IMG/VR virus record: IMGVR_UViG_3300007754_000008
Span: 1 to 64,000 of that record
Source: a virus
Length of the DNA stretch: 64,000 nt
Strand: one strand, 5' to 3'
The notes beneath the pieces are model-generated. The model was not told the DNA's origin, did not search any database, and saw nothing but the letters and a program-made list of their open reading frames with translations. How positions within the stretch are numbered: the first letter of the stretch is position 1; each line of letters begins with the position of its first letter. Both the position numbers and the translations under genes were made by a program. This document shows positions 15,639 to 24,186 of the stretch, in pieces.

Positions 15639-16589
15639 ATGCCAGAAGACAAAAAAACAGTAGATATAGATACTTCAGGACCTGAAGTAGATGTAGATAT
15701 TGAAGAAAAAAAGGATGAAGCCGTTATTGAAACGGAAGCACCTAAAGAGGAAACCCCGGAACAAGAAACAGTAAAAGATGAAACAGCAAAAGAAATAAAA
15801 AAGGAACAAAAACAAGAAGACTCTAAGTTAGAGGATTATAGTAAAGGTGTTCAATCTCGTATTGCTAAACTTACTCGTAAGATGAGAGAAGCAGAACGAA
15901 GAGAAGACGCAGCTATACAATATGCTCAAGCTTTAGAGAAAAAAAGGCAACTTGATCAGGAAAGATTTCAAAAAGTCGATGCTGATTATAGTAAAAAAGT
16001 TGAGGAGCATGTAAAAACTGGAATGGAATCTGCGCAAAAAAGTTTAGCGCAAGCCATTGAAGCAGGTGATGCAGCTGCTCAAGTCGAAGCAAATAAACGT
16101 ATTGCCGAACTAGCGTTCGAAAATGCGAAAATACAACAACAACAAAGAGTTGTACAGGACGAGAAACCTGCACAGCTTTCTGACGGTGGAAAACTACCAG
16201 AAAGAACTCCACAATCATTACCTGAAGCTGATCCTATGGCTGAAGATTGGGCTGCTAAAAATAGATGGTTCGGAACTAACCGAGCTATGACATTTACAGC
16301 GTTTGAGATTCACAAAGATCTAGTGGAAAAAGAAGGTTATGATCCTAAATCAAATGAATATTATGAAGAAATAGACAAACGTATAAGAGTTGACTTTCCT
16401 AATAAATTTGATAATAGTGGAGATATACAAACGACTAGACCCGTTCAGTCGGTGGCTTCTGCGAATAGAAGTGCAAAAACTGGTCGCAAACAAATGAGAC
16501 TCACATCATCTCAAGTAGCAATAGCTAAAAAATTAGGTGTGCCACTCGAAGAATATGCAAAACAATTAAAACTCACGAAGGAGGCATAA
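15639..16589 (+). CDS. Capsid scaffolding protein
   Basis: The product should guide assembly of the procapsid and then leave. Residues 1-65 are extremely acidic (Glu/Asp/Lys runs). Residues 70-175 form a long Ala/Glu/Lys/Gln coiled coil. The C-terminus (about 270-316) is basic and helical, the usual capsid-binding end of scaffolds. The AGAAGGAG SD is strong. Position two genes before MCP supports the call, although scaffold proteins are recognised by composition and place rather than sequence. Confidence 0.75.
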   Translation: MPEDKKTVDIDTSGPEVDVDIEEKKDEAVIETEAPKEETPEQETVKDETAKEIKKEQKQEDSKLEDYSKGVQSRIAKLTRKMREAERREDAAIQYAQALEKKRQLDQERFQKVDADYSKKVEEHVKTGMESAQKSLAQAIEAGDAAAQVEANKRIAELAFENAKIQQQQRVVQDEKPAQLSDGGKLPERTPQSLPEADPMAEDWAAKNRWFGTNRAMTFTAFEIHKDLVEKEGYDPKSNEYYEEIDKRIRVDFPNKFDNSGDIQTTRPVQSVASANRSAKTGRKQMRLTSSQVAIAKKLGVPLEEYAKQLKLTKEA

Positions 16590-16593
16590 GCAT

Positions 16594-17055
16594 ATGACAA
16601 AAGATAAGAAAACAACTTCTCGTGCGGCTGATACACGGTCAAAAACTGAAAGGCCAAAAGTGTACAAGCCACCATCCTCTCTGGATGCACCACCAGCGCC
16701 TAATGGCTTTAGGCACAGATGGATCAGAGCCGAATCTGTAGGATTCCAAGATAGTAAAAACATTTTTGGAAGACTTAGAGAAGGATATGAATTAGTGAGA
16801 GCTGATGAATATAAAGATTCTGATTATCCTGTAGTTACTGAAGGCAAATACGCTGGAGTCATTGGAGTAGGAGGCCTATTGTTGGCTAGGATACCCGAAG
16901 AACTCGCGAAGCAACGTGTTGAGTATCAGAAGAAACTTACTGAAGGTCAAGACGAAGCAGTTGAAACCGACTTGCTAAGGGAACAACATAAGAGTATGCC
17001 GATCGATGTTGATCGACAGTCTCGTGTAACCTTCGGTGGTACAAAGAAAAGTTAA
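16594..17055 (+). CDS. Conserved head-module protein, 153 aa
   Basis: AAGGAGG precedes the ATG. The N-terminus is basic and Pro-rich (KPPSSLDAPPAPNG). The middle contains GFRHRWIRAESVGFQD and GLLLARIPEELAKQR, which look folded. Marine podoviruses often carry a similar gene between scaffold and capsid. It may be a minor head protein, but no function is established here. Confidence 0.6.
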   Translation: MTKDKKTTSRAADTRSKTERPKVYKPPSSLDAPPAPNGFRHRWIRAESVGFQDSKNIFGRLREGYELVRADEYKDSDYPVVTEGKYAGVIGVGGLLLARIPEELAKQRVEYQKKLTEGQDEAVETDLLREQHKSMPIDVDRQSRVTFGGTKKS

Positions 17056-17103
17056 TTTTCTCGGGATAACAACCAATTCCCTACTATCGATTTAAATAAA
17101 CCC

Positions 17104-17121
17104 GTCTATAGAGATATAGAC
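17104..17121 (+). promoter_or_regulatory. GNRA-type hairpin before a head gene SD
   Basis: GTCTATA and TATAGAC form a 7-bp stem closed by GAGA, directly before the AAAAGGAG SD of the gene at 17138. It could stabilise the 5' end of a processed message for the very highly expressed head proteins. Confidence 0.45.
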
Positions 17122-17137
17122 AAAAGGAGTAATAACT

Positions 17138-17719
17138 ATGGCAAATAGTAACACAGCTGGTGACGGTTTGAATGCTACAAGTATGCTTGGAAATACTCCT
17201 GCTCCGCAAGGTCAATCTGCTTATAAGATTGACGCTGGATACGGAACTGCTATTTATAATGGCGCTCCCGTTGTCAGTGCAGCAGGATATATGACTGAGG
17301 GTACAGTAGTAACAACTGGAACCACTTCAATGTGCGGCGTGCTAAATGGTGTTTTCTACAACGCGGCTACAACTTTAAAGCCAACTTGGGATAACTACTA
17401 TGCAGGCAGCATTACTCCGGCTAACAGTGAAGATATTACAGCGTTCGTTAATGATGCGCCGTGGCAAAACTACGAAATCTTTACAGATGATACTGTAACT
17501 CAAGCAGGTTTTATGGAAACATATAACATGAATGCAGCATCTGGAAGTACAACCACAGGTAAATCAACTAACACGTTGGATATTGGATCTACACATGCTA
17601 CTAACTACTCATGGAGATTATTAAGGGTCGCTGACGATCCTGAAAATAATGACATAACTGCAGCTTACTGCAAAGTTGTTGTTATTTCTAATTTAAATGA
17701 GTTTGTTGATAGCGCATAA
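17138..17719 (+). CDS. Head decoration or minor capsid protein, 193 aa
   Basis: AAAAGGAG precedes the ATG. The product is Gly/Ala/Thr/Asn-rich and beta-type, with few charges and no long helix, typical of exposed virion proteins. Its place directly before MCP is that of a decoration or stabilising protein. Both genes have strong SDs, and the pair is followed by a hairpin at 18658. The decoration role is inferred from position. Confidence 0.55.
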   Translation: MANSNTAGDGLNATSMLGNTPAPQGQSAYKIDAGYGTAIYNGAPVVSAAGYMTEGTVVTTGTTSMCGVLNGVFYNAATTLKPTWDNYYAGSITPANSEDITAFVNDAPWQNYEIFTDDTVTQAGFMETYNMNAASGSTTTGKSTNTLDIGSTHATNYSWRLLRVADDPENNDITAAYCKVVVISNLNEFVDSA

Positions 17720-17734
17720 TAGGAGCATATAGAC

Positions 17735-18646
17735 ATGGCAATATCAAGAGCACAGCTAGTTAAAGAACTAGAACCAGGCCTAAATGCACTATTTGGGCTG
17801 GAGTACAAACGGTATGACAATGAGTCTGCCGAAATATACGTTACTGAATCTAGTGACAGGGCTTTCGAAGAGGAAGTTATGTTATCAGGATTCGCTAACG
17901 CTGATGTAAAAGCAGAAGGTCAAGGCGTATCTTACGATACAGCACAAGAGACTTACACTGCTCGTTACACTATGGAAACGATCGCTTTAGCTTTCTCAAT
18001 TACTGAAGAAGCAATTGAAGATAACTTGTATGATAGACTTGCGTCTAGATATACAAAAGCTTTAGCAAGATCTATGTCAAACGCTAAACAAGTGAAAGCG
18101 GCTGTCCCATTAAATAATGGTCTACCTTCAGTAGGCACATATAAAACTGGTGACACTGTTTCTTTGTTCTCAACAAACCACACTACAATAGCTGGGGCTT
18201 GTTCGAACACACTTACTACTCAAGCGGACTTAAACGAAACTTCATTAGAACAAGCACTGATCGATATCGCTGCAATGACTGATGAAAGAGGTTTAAAAAT
18301 CGCTGCGAGAGGCGTGAAGATGATAGTTCCGTCTGCTAATCAGTTTAACGCTGAGAGATTATTAAAATCTCAAGGTAGAACTGCTACAGCAGATAATGAC
18401 ATCAATGCAGTCAACTCTATGGGAATGATTCCTCAAGGATACAGAGTGAACCATTTCTTAAATGATTCTGACTCATGGTACGTCATTACGGACGTTCCAA
18501 ATGGTATGAAACACTTTGAAAGAACTCCATTGACAACTTCAATGGAAGGTGATTTCGATACTGGTAACGTTAGATACAAAGCTAGGGAAAGATACGTCTT
18601 CGGCGCATCTGACTATAGAGGTATCTTCGGCGTTGAAGGTGCGTAA
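17735..18646 (+). CDS. Major capsid protein
   Basis: This 303-residue protein should form the head shell with the HK97 fold. The N-terminal arm (1-30) is followed by an E-loop-like region, a helical stretch (SITEEAIEDNLYDRLASRYTK read in parts, about residues 88-110) and an A-domain with MIVPSANQFNAERLL (near 190-205). The middle resembles Mu gpT-type major head subunits. ATAGGAGC is the SD. Codons are unusually clean. A GC-rich hairpin follows. Position after scaffold is classical. Confidence 0.85.
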   Translation: MAISRAQLVKELEPGLNALFGLEYKRYDNESAEIYVTESSDRAFEEEVMLSGFANADVKAEGQGVSYDTAQETYTARYTMETIALAFSITEEAIEDNLYDRLASRYTKALARSMSNAKQVKAAVPLNNGLPSVGTYKTGDTVSLFSTNHTTIAGACSNTLTTQADLNETSLEQALIDIAAMTDERGLKIAARGVKMIVPSANQFNAERLLKSQGRTATADNDINAVNSMGMIPQGYRVNHFLNDSDSWYVITDVPNGMKHFERTPLTTSMEGDFDTGNVRYKARERYVFGASDYRGIFGVEGA

Positions 18647-18657
18647 TAACTAAAATT

Positions 18658-18683
18658 TTGTGGCGGCCTTAAAACCGCCACAA
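18658..18683 (+). terminator. Hairpin after the capsid gene
   Basis: TTGTGGCGG and CCGCCACAA form a perfect 9-bp GC-rich stem with an 8-base loop, 12 bases after the MCP stop. No T run follows on the plus strand, so it may act as a partial terminator or as a 3'-end stabiliser of the capsid message. Confidence 0.6.
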
Positions 18684-18706
18684 TCTACATATAAAAGGTG
18701 AGATTC

Positions 18707-18955
18707 ATGAAAAAATTTACAGTAAAAATATGGGCTTATGATCACTACGCTTCTTTTAATGTAGAAGCTGAGGATACTGCTGAGTCTATTGAAAATTCTA
18801 TCCTTGACAAAATTGGAGAAAAAAGTATAAAGTGGGAATCAACAGGAATGTTTTCGGACACTCCTAACCGAATAACCTATGAGGAGGTTATAGATGATAC
18901 AAGACCTATACAAACAGAAAAGGTCCTTGGAGTTGAGGTGGCAGTTAGAGTATGA
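18707..18955 (+). CDS. Hypothetical protein, 82 aa
   Basis: I use the ATG at 18707 because AAAGGTGA just upstream is its SD. An alternative GTG at 18698 lies inside that SD. The product is a small alpha/beta protein with FTVKIWAYDHYASFNVEAED at its start. It follows the capsid hairpin. Function unknown. Confidence 0.55.
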   Translation: MKKFTVKIWAYDHYASFNVEAEDTAESIENSILDKIGEKSIKWESTGMFSDTPNRITYEEVIDDTRPIQTEKVLGVEVAVRV

Positions 18956-19103
18956 GCAAAGTGGCAAATATACTCTTGATATGGTCAGAATTGATAATGC
19001 TATTAAAGACACTATCAATGAGATTAAAGCCGAAGAATCTAAAATTGCAGATCGAGAAAATGCAATTAATAGTGCTGCCCCCGAAGTTTCTGTGGCTACT
19101 TAA
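18894..19103 (+). CDS. Coiled-coil protein, 69 aa
   Basis: A strong GAGGAGG SD inside the previous gene drives this overlapping frame; the two share 62 bases. The chain is Glu/Lys/Asp-rich and helical through residue 58. Function unknown. Confidence 0.55.
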   Translation: MIQDLYKQKRSLELRWQLEYEQSGKYTLDMVRIDNAIKDTINEIKAEESKIADRENAINSAAPEVSVAT

Positions 19104-19206
19104 ATAAACGCCACATCGCTGAAATCGTATATTTCTGTAAGGATCTCTTGCACTCTACTAAAATCTCATATATAAAATAATTACTATACAATTAATAATA
19201 ACTATT

Positions 19207-19250
19207 AAATGTAGACGCGTATAGTCGACATGCCCCTGGGGACTACATTT
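19207..19250 (+). promoter_or_regulatory. Inverted repeat upstream of a structural gene
   Basis: AAATGTAG (19207-19214) and CTACATTT (19243-19250) pair around a CCCCTGGGG palindrome (19233-19241). The element lies between the last head-module gene and the TAGGAGG SD at 19260. It may be a 5' leader structure of the next transcript. AT-rich DNA at 19150-19200 could hold the promoter, but I cannot pick a clear pair. Confidence 0.4.
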
Positions 19251-19272
19251 AAGATATTCTAGGAGGAATATT

Positions 19273-19827
19273 ATGGCAAACACATCGTTTAATGGTCCGG
19301 TTAGATCCGAAAAAGGATTTCAACAGATCAATAAAGCAGCTAGTACAGGAGTTATAACATCAAGGTTTTTAGGAACGAAACCTGATTTAACTAGTTTAAC
19401 TGCAACTGTAGTAGCAACATCAGCAACATTAACTTATGCGGCTAATGTAATTACGGTCAACAACTACACAGGAGCAGCTGCACAAGCGGTAACATTACCG
19501 GCAGCAACAGTAGGAACTTATGTAGTTCATGCTCAATCAGATGATACAACTGGTGGAGTACTTACTTTGACTTTTACATGTGCAGGAAGTGATGTTTTTA
19601 GAACTGGATCAAAAGTGGAAAGTAGAGCCACTGGAACAGTTCAAACTATAGATACATCGATAGCAGATGAAACGGTATTAACGTACACACCTGCGAATGC
19701 AGCAACCAATAGTTTAACTCATGGTTGTTATCTGTATTTTACTTGTTTTGAAAAAGGCATTTGGAATTTTGCTCATGACTTGTCAACAAGCAATACTGCA
19801 GATACAGGCGCAGCTGCTTGGAGTTAA
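19273..19827 (+). CDS. Putative virion surface protein, 184 aa
   Basis: TAGGAGG precedes the ATG. The protein is Thr/Ala/Val/Ser-rich and beta-type, starting SFNGPVRSEKGFQ and ending in a Trp-containing segment. It is flanked by the inverted repeat upstream and a strong UUCG hairpin downstream, so it may be expressed as its own unit at high level. It looks like a decoration or fibre-type structural protein; no family assigned. Confidence 0.6.
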   Translation: MANTSFNGPVRSEKGFQQINKAASTGVITSRFLGTKPDLTSLTATVVATSATLTYAANVITVNNYTGAAAQAVTLPAATVGTYVVHAQSDDTTGGVLTLTFTCAGSDVFRTGSKVESRATGTVQTIDTSIADETVLTYTPANAATNSLTHGCYLYFTCFEKGIWNFAHDLSTSNTADTGAAAWS

Positions 19828-19840
19828 TAAATAAATAATT

Positions 19841-19862
19841 AAGTGCTCCTTCGGGAGCACTT
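19841..19862 (+). terminator. UUCG-tetraloop terminator
   Basis: AAGTGCTCC and GGAGCACTT form a perfect 9-bp stem closed by TTCG, the most stable tetraloop known. It is flanked by AT-rich sequence and followed by TATTAAGGAG, the next SD. Of the hairpins here, this one and 45331 are the best intrinsic-terminator candidates. Confidence 0.75.
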
Positions 19863-19877
19863 TATTAAGGAGAAAAA

Positions 19878-20180
19878 ATGGGAACATATATAAGTAACGT
19901 AAAAACTACTCGAGGAACAACTTCTTTTACAGTTTTTGCTGGACCTTGTAGAATTTTAGGAATTTGGTACGTAAGTGATGGAACCGCTGGCAGTATTACA
20001 ATTAAAGATGGCGGTGGATCTGGAACTTCACTTGCTGTTTTTGATATTGGAATTGGCGGAACAAGTGCGGGAGAACCATTATCGGGTAATATTATAATTC
20101 CAGGAAATGGTCTTTATTGTGCAACAAGTGGATATGCAACTTTAAGTGGCGTAGATAAAGTTACCGTATTTTATGGATAG
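19878..20180 (+). CDS. Small beta-rich structural protein, 100 aa
   Basis: AAGGAG precedes the ATG. The chain is Gly/Ser/Thr-rich with alternating hydrophobic residues (ITIKDGGGSGTSLAVFDI, GLYCATSGYATLSG). It resembles the 111-residue protein at 34781 in composition and size. Probably a minor virion component; function unknown. Confidence 0.55.
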   Translation: MGTYISNVKTTRGTTSFTVFAGPCRILGIWYVSDGTAGSITIKDGGGSGTSLAVFDIGIGGTSAGEPLSGNIIIPGNGLYCATSGYATLSGVDKVTVFYG

Positions 20181-20188
20181 GAGTTTAG

Positions 20189-20950
20189 ATGGCAAATACA
20201 ACATCGGGCTCTTATACATTTGAAAAGAATTTTGCAATTGACGATATCATTGCAGAAGCGTACGAGCGTATTGGTCTAGTAGGAACTGCTGGACATCAAA
20301 TACATAGCGCTCGAAGATCTTTAAATATTTTATTTCAAGAATGGGGAAATAGAGGAATTCATTTTTGGGAAGTAGGTGATACTAATATTGACTTAATTGA
20401 AGGTCAAGCTGAATATACTTTTTATAGATCAACAGGTGATGGAACATCTTCTGTTACAGTAGGTGGAACTTCCGGTGCTTCTACTTATGGATTATCAGAT
20501 ATTTTATCTGCTCAATATAGAACAGATAGAACCTCTACAGATCAAACAGATTTACCAATGACAAAAGTTGCAAGATCAACCTATGCAGCTTTCTCTAATA
20601 AATTAACTAAAGGAACTCCAAGTCAATTCTGGGTTCAAAGATTCGTGGACAAAGTTACGGTAACCATTTACCCAACACCTAATTCTACAGCTGCATCTAA
20701 AGATATGCACATTTATTTTGTTAAAAGAATTCAAGACGCAGGAGCTTATACTAATGCAACTGATGCTCCTTATAGATTTGTTCCTTCTATGACGGCAGGT
20801 CTAGCATTTTATTTATCACAAAAATATGCACCACAAAGATCTCAAGAATTAAAACTATATTATGAAGATGAATTAGCAAGAGCACTAGCGGAGGATGGAT
20901 CAGCGGCGAGTACGTATATTACACCGAAAACTTATTATCCAAATATATAA
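20189..20950 (+). CDS. Head-tail adaptor (P22 gp4-like)
   Basis: This 253-residue protein should bind under the portal and extend the DNA channel. The N-terminal helix region, NFAIDDIIAEAYERIG, then ARRSLNILFQEWGNRG and WEVG, is characteristic of the P22 gp4-type tail accessory factor family. The C-terminal part is helical, ending in a run of Tyr/Glu/Ala helices (AFYLSQKYAPQRSQ). It heads a cluster of adaptor-like genes, as expected after the capsid module. Confidence 0.72.
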   Translation: MANTTSGSYTFEKNFAIDDIIAEAYERIGLVGTAGHQIHSARRSLNILFQEWGNRGIHFWEVGDTNIDLIEGQAEYTFYRSTGDGTSSVTVGGTSGASTYGLSDILSAQYRTDRTSTDQTDLPMTKVARSTYAAFSNKLTKGTPSQFWVQRFVDKVTVTIYPTPNSTAASKDMHIYFVKRIQDAGAYTNATDAPYRFVPSMTAGLAFYLSQKYAPQRSQELKLYYEDELARALAEDGSAASTYITPKTYYPNI

Positions 20951-21216
20951 TGACATTATTAACTAAAGGAATGGGAGTTGTTAAAAAAATAATGGCTAAG
21001 ACTAAGGCTGGAAGAAAAGATCAAGTATTAGATACTATAAGAAAAAGCAGAAATAAAAGGCTTCCAAAAAAACTTAGAAATAAAAAAGTAAAAATAGAAG
21101 GCAAAGAATATAAGAGTGATCAACATGTTATGGATCCAGATACTCATGCTAATGTTTCTTCCGCACCAGATAAGGAAGTGAAAGCATGGTTAAAACATAA
21201 AGGGTTTAAAGAATAA
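20950..21216 (+). CDS. Basic hypothetical protein, 88 aa
   Basis: The start overlaps the adaptor stop (TAATG), and the end does the same with the next gene. Nearly one residue in three is Lys or Arg. The C-terminal SAPDKEVKAWLKHKGF may be helical. Function unknown. Confidence 0.55.
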   Translation: MTLLTKGMGVVKKIMAKTKAGRKDQVLDTIRKSRNKRLPKKLRNKKVKIEGKEYKSDQHVMDPDTHANVSSAPDKEVKAWLKHKGFKE

Positions 21217-21797
21217 TGGGACAATTTTCAAAAGGTAGATATGCATTAATGATTTCAGATAGATCAGGTGCAGCATTTCCATATAGAGAAATGGTTCAAG
21301 AATGGACTGGTGCCTGGGTACATAGATCTGAATATGAACCTAAACAACCTCAAGTTTCACCAAGACCACATGGTTCCGACCCACAAGCTTTACAACATGC
21401 AAAACCTGCAAGAACAGAGTTTGCAGTAACTGATTTATTAGAAAATGATCCTTTAGAAACATATCAAGTAGGTTCTGCAATTATAAATGTTAATTTACCA
21501 GGTCACGGTTATACTACTGGAAATACAAAAAGATTTAGAGGTCCTTTAGGAGCTGGTGGAACATATGGTAATCCAGAAGAAGTTGGTGGTATTACAGGAG
21601 CAACGATTGCAAAAGCTGCAGGATATACTATAACTGTAGGTAAATACGTCAGCGGTGCAACTGATACAGATGGACCAAATGGTACGGGAATTTATGGAAC
21701 AGATTGGTTTTATTTTAGCGCTGATACAAACGCGACAAGTGTCGCAACAGGAGGAGGTTACCCGATGTCCGTTGGACCGGTAACTATACAAAAATAA
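21216..21797 (+). CDS. Conserved tail-module protein, 193 aa
   Basis: TAATG overlaps occur at both ends. The N-terminus contains ISDRSGAAFPYREMVQEW and HRSEYEPKQPQ. This pairing I associate with a protein encoded beside head-tail adaptors in marine podoviruses and cyanophages. The second half is Gly/Thr-rich and beta-type. It is likely a virion component at the head-tail connection, but its role is not established. Confidence 0.62.
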   Translation: MGQFSKGRYALMISDRSGAAFPYREMVQEWTGAWVHRSEYEPKQPQVSPRPHGSDPQALQHAKPARTEFAVTDLLENDPLETYQVGSAIINVNLPGHGYTTGNTKRFRGPLGAGGTYGNPEEVGGITGATIAKAAGYTITVGKYVSGATDTDGPNGTGIYGTDWFYFSADTNATSVATGGGYPMSVGPVTIQK

Positions 21798-22528
21798 TGG
21801 CTGGATACACTTTATCAAACTTACAAACAGATATTAGAAACTATACTGAAGTAGACAGTACTGTTTTTACTGCTGCTGTGTTAAATAGATTTATAGAAAA
21901 TGCAGAATATAGAATTTTTTATGATATTCCTATGGATTCAGATAGAGTTGAATATGAAGGAACACTAGCTGCAGATGTGCAAACTGTTAGAGTTCCTGCA
22001 GGTATGGTTTTTGTAAGAGGTATTGAACTTTTTAATTCTACTTCTTCTAGAACAGGTAGAACATATTGGCTTCAAAAAAGAGACAGAACTTTTATAAGTG
22101 AGTATGTTGGAGAATTAACTGGTCCTGAAGGTGGATCTACAGGGCAAGATACTACAGGATTACCTAAATATTATGCTATGTTTGGAGGAGCGACTGGAAC
22201 TGGCTCAACTACATCAGGAAATATTATAATGGCTCCTACACCTGACGCTAATTATTTAATAAATATTCATGGAAATATAGTACCAACAGGATTAGAAACA
22301 GAGACTGCGGGCACATATATTAGTAAATATTTTCCTCAAGGTCTACTATATGCCACCCTGGTGGAAGCTTATGCATTTTTAAAAGGTCCAACGGATATGT
22401 TGACACTATATGAAAATAAGTATAAAATTGAACTACAAAAATTTGCAAGTGTGCAAATTGGGAGACGAAGAAGAGACGACTATACGGATGGTACTGTTCG
22501 TATACCAATCGAATCGCCGCCTCAATAA
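21797..22528 (+). CDS. Head-tail adaptor-like protein (SU10-adaptor type), 243 aa
   Basis: It starts in a TAATG overlap. The N-terminal LSNLQTDIRNYTEVD followed by LNRFIENAEYRIFYDI is the helical pattern of phage adaptor proteins (SU10-type) that join portal to tail. The C-terminal helix (ATLVEAYAFLKGPTD and KYKIELQKF) also fits. Together with the gp4-like gene this gives two ring-forming candidates. The call is from pattern and position. Confidence 0.6.
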   Translation: MAGYTLSNLQTDIRNYTEVDSTVFTAAVLNRFIENAEYRIFYDIPMDSDRVEYEGTLAADVQTVRVPAGMVFVRGIELFNSTSSRTGRTYWLQKRDRTFISEYVGELTGPEGGSTGQDTTGLPKYYAMFGGATGTGSTTSGNIIMAPTPDANYLINIHGNIVPTGLETETAGTYISKYFPQGLLYATLVEAYAFLKGPTDMLTLYENKYKIELQKFASVQIGRRRRDDYTDGTVRIPIESPPQ

Positions 22529-22539
22529 GGGAGATAATT

Positions 22540-22980
22540 ATGGCAATAACATCGGCAATTTGTAATAGCTTTAAACAAGAAATCCTAGAAGCAGAACATA
22601 ATTTTACAGCTTCTACTGGAAACACTTTTAATTTAGCTTTATACACTAGCTCTGCAACTTTAGGAGCATCAACGACTGCTTACACAAGTACTGAAGAAAT
22701 AACAAATACTTCAGGAACTGCTTATACTGCAAAAGGAGCAGCTCTAACAAGTGTTACACCAACATTAGATTCATCAACTGCCGTTTGTGATTTTTCTGAT
22801 GTCTCTTGGACATCAGCTTCATTCACAGCAAGAGGATGTTTAATTTTTAATGATTCACATGCTACAGATGCTTCAGTTTGTGCGATAGATTTCGGTGGAG
22901 ATAAAACAGCCACTAGTGGAACTTTTACAATTCAATTTCCAGCAGCGGCAGCAACTACAGCAATTATCAGAATAGCATAG
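22540..22980 (+). CDS. Conserved virion protein, 146 aa
   Basis: An AAGGGAG SD precedes the ATG. The pattern NSFKQEILEAEHNF, then LALYTSSATLGASTTAY and ARGCLIFND, matches a small beta-rich protein found in many marine phages at this point of the tail module. Function unknown; likely structural. Confidence 0.65.
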   Translation: MAITSAICNSFKQEILEAEHNFTASTGNTFNLALYTSSATLGASTTAYTSTEEITNTSGTAYTAKGAALTSVTPTLDSSTAVCDFSDVSWTSASFTARGCLIFNDSHATDASVCAIDFGGDKTATSGTFTIQFPAAAATTAIIRIA

Positions 22981-22989
22981 GAGTAAAAC

Positions 22990-24120
22990 ATGGCTGACGT
23001 TACAGTTTCGGTAACGGGTCTTCAGGCCATTGTTAACCCAACGGAGTGGAATGCCTCTCGTATGGGATGGGGCCAAGGTACATATAACATTGGTGGCTAT
23101 GTTGATGAAAATATTTTACAAGGTTGGGGTCACCCGGCATGGGGCCAAGCTGATTGGGGTGATGCTGATTACTACGATACAGGTTGGGGTCGTGATACAT
23201 GGGGATCTCAAGTTTGGGGTGGTACATATAATGTTACCGTTCTTCCAACGGGGCTAAGTGCAACTTCTGCAAATGGTTCGTTATCAGCTATTACATCTGT
23301 TTCACTTTCTTTAACAGGTTTAGGTGCTACTTCTTCTTTAGGAACACCAACTATTGATGTTTCGGTTAGTTTATCTTTAACAGGTCAAGGCGCAACTGCT
23401 TCTGTAGGTGCTATCACACCAGCAAATCAAGTGATGGGCTTAACAGGTCAAAGTGCAACTTCTTCTGTAGGTGCAATTACACCAGTAGATCAAGTAATGG
23501 GATTAACAGGTTTAGAAGCTACCTCTTCAACTGGAGAAGTAGTAATACCAAACGTAGGTGTTCCATTAACAGGCCAAGGTGCAACTTCTTCTGTTGGAGA
23601 ATTTGTTATTGAATCAGGAGTAGTAGTTGCTCCATCAGGAGTAAATGCTACTTCTTCTTTAGGTACAGTTGTTGTTCCAAATGAAGATGTAAGTTTAACA
23701 GGTTTAGGGGCTACAGCATCAGTTGGAGAGCTTTCTCCAGCTACTGTAACAGGAATAACAGGTGTATCTGCAAGCACTGGTGTAGGTAGTGTTATATGTG
23801 AATCTAAATACCCTATCACTGGAGTAGGAGCAACTTCTTCTGTAGGTGCAATTACACCAGCAGATCAAGTTATGGGATTAACAGGACAATCTGCAACAAC
23901 TACTTTAGGTCAAATTGGTGGTCCAATAGCCTGGGAAAAATATACTCCTACACAAGATGGAAGTTGGAGTAAAAAAACAGCTACACAAGGCGGTAGCTGG
24001 AGTAAAAAAACAGCTACACAAGGCGGTAGCTGGAGTAAAAAAACGGCTACACAAGGCGGAAGTTGGAGTAAAAAAACAGCTACACAAGGTGGTAGTTGGA
24101 GTAAAGTTACACCACCATAA
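22990..24120 (+). CDS. Repetitive tail fibre-like protein, 376 aa
   Basis: ATAGGAG precedes the ATG. Three zones are visible. Residues 18-80 are rich in Trp-Gly (GWGQ, GWGHPAWGQADWG). Residues 85-315 repeat a unit of about 20 residues around LTGxGATSSVGAI. Residues 321-375 repeat the 11-residue GGSWSKKTATQ about five times. This is a surface-exposed fibre or adhesin layout with high turnover by repeat number. No chaperone or peptidase domain is seen. Confidence 0.7.
   Translation: MADVTVSVTGLQAIVNPTEWNASRMGWGQGTYNIGGYVDENILQGWGHPAWGQADWGDADYYDTGWGRDTWGSQVWGGTYNVTVLPTGLSATSANGSLSAITSVSLSLTGLGATSSLGTPTIDVSVSLSLTGQGATASVGAITPANQVMGLTGQSATSSVGAITPVDQVMGLTGLEATSSTGEVVIPNVGVPLTGQGATSSVGEFVIESGVVVAPSGVNATSSLGTVVVPNEDVSLTGLGATASVGELSPATVTGITGVSASTGVGSVICESKYPITGVGATSSVGAITPADQVMGLTGQSATTTLGQIGGPIAWEKYTPTQDGSWSKKTATQGGSWSKKTATQGGSWSKKTATQGGSWSKKTATQGGSWSKVTPP
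23950..24114 (+). repeat. 33-bp in-frame tandem repeat
   Basis: Five copies of a 33-bp unit starting ACACAAG encode the 11-residue repeat at the fibre's C-terminus. Copies differ only at a few third codon positions and in the first and last unit, so the expansion is recent. Confidence 0.9.
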
Positions 24121-24186
24121 TAATATATAATGTTGACATTATGTATAAAACAAAATAAAAATGAAGAATTAAGCAGGAGATAAATT

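Noticed and set aside
24126-24155. TATAAT and TTGACA near 24130 as a promoter
   Set aside because: The two boxes are in the wrong order, and neither has a partner at a proper distance.
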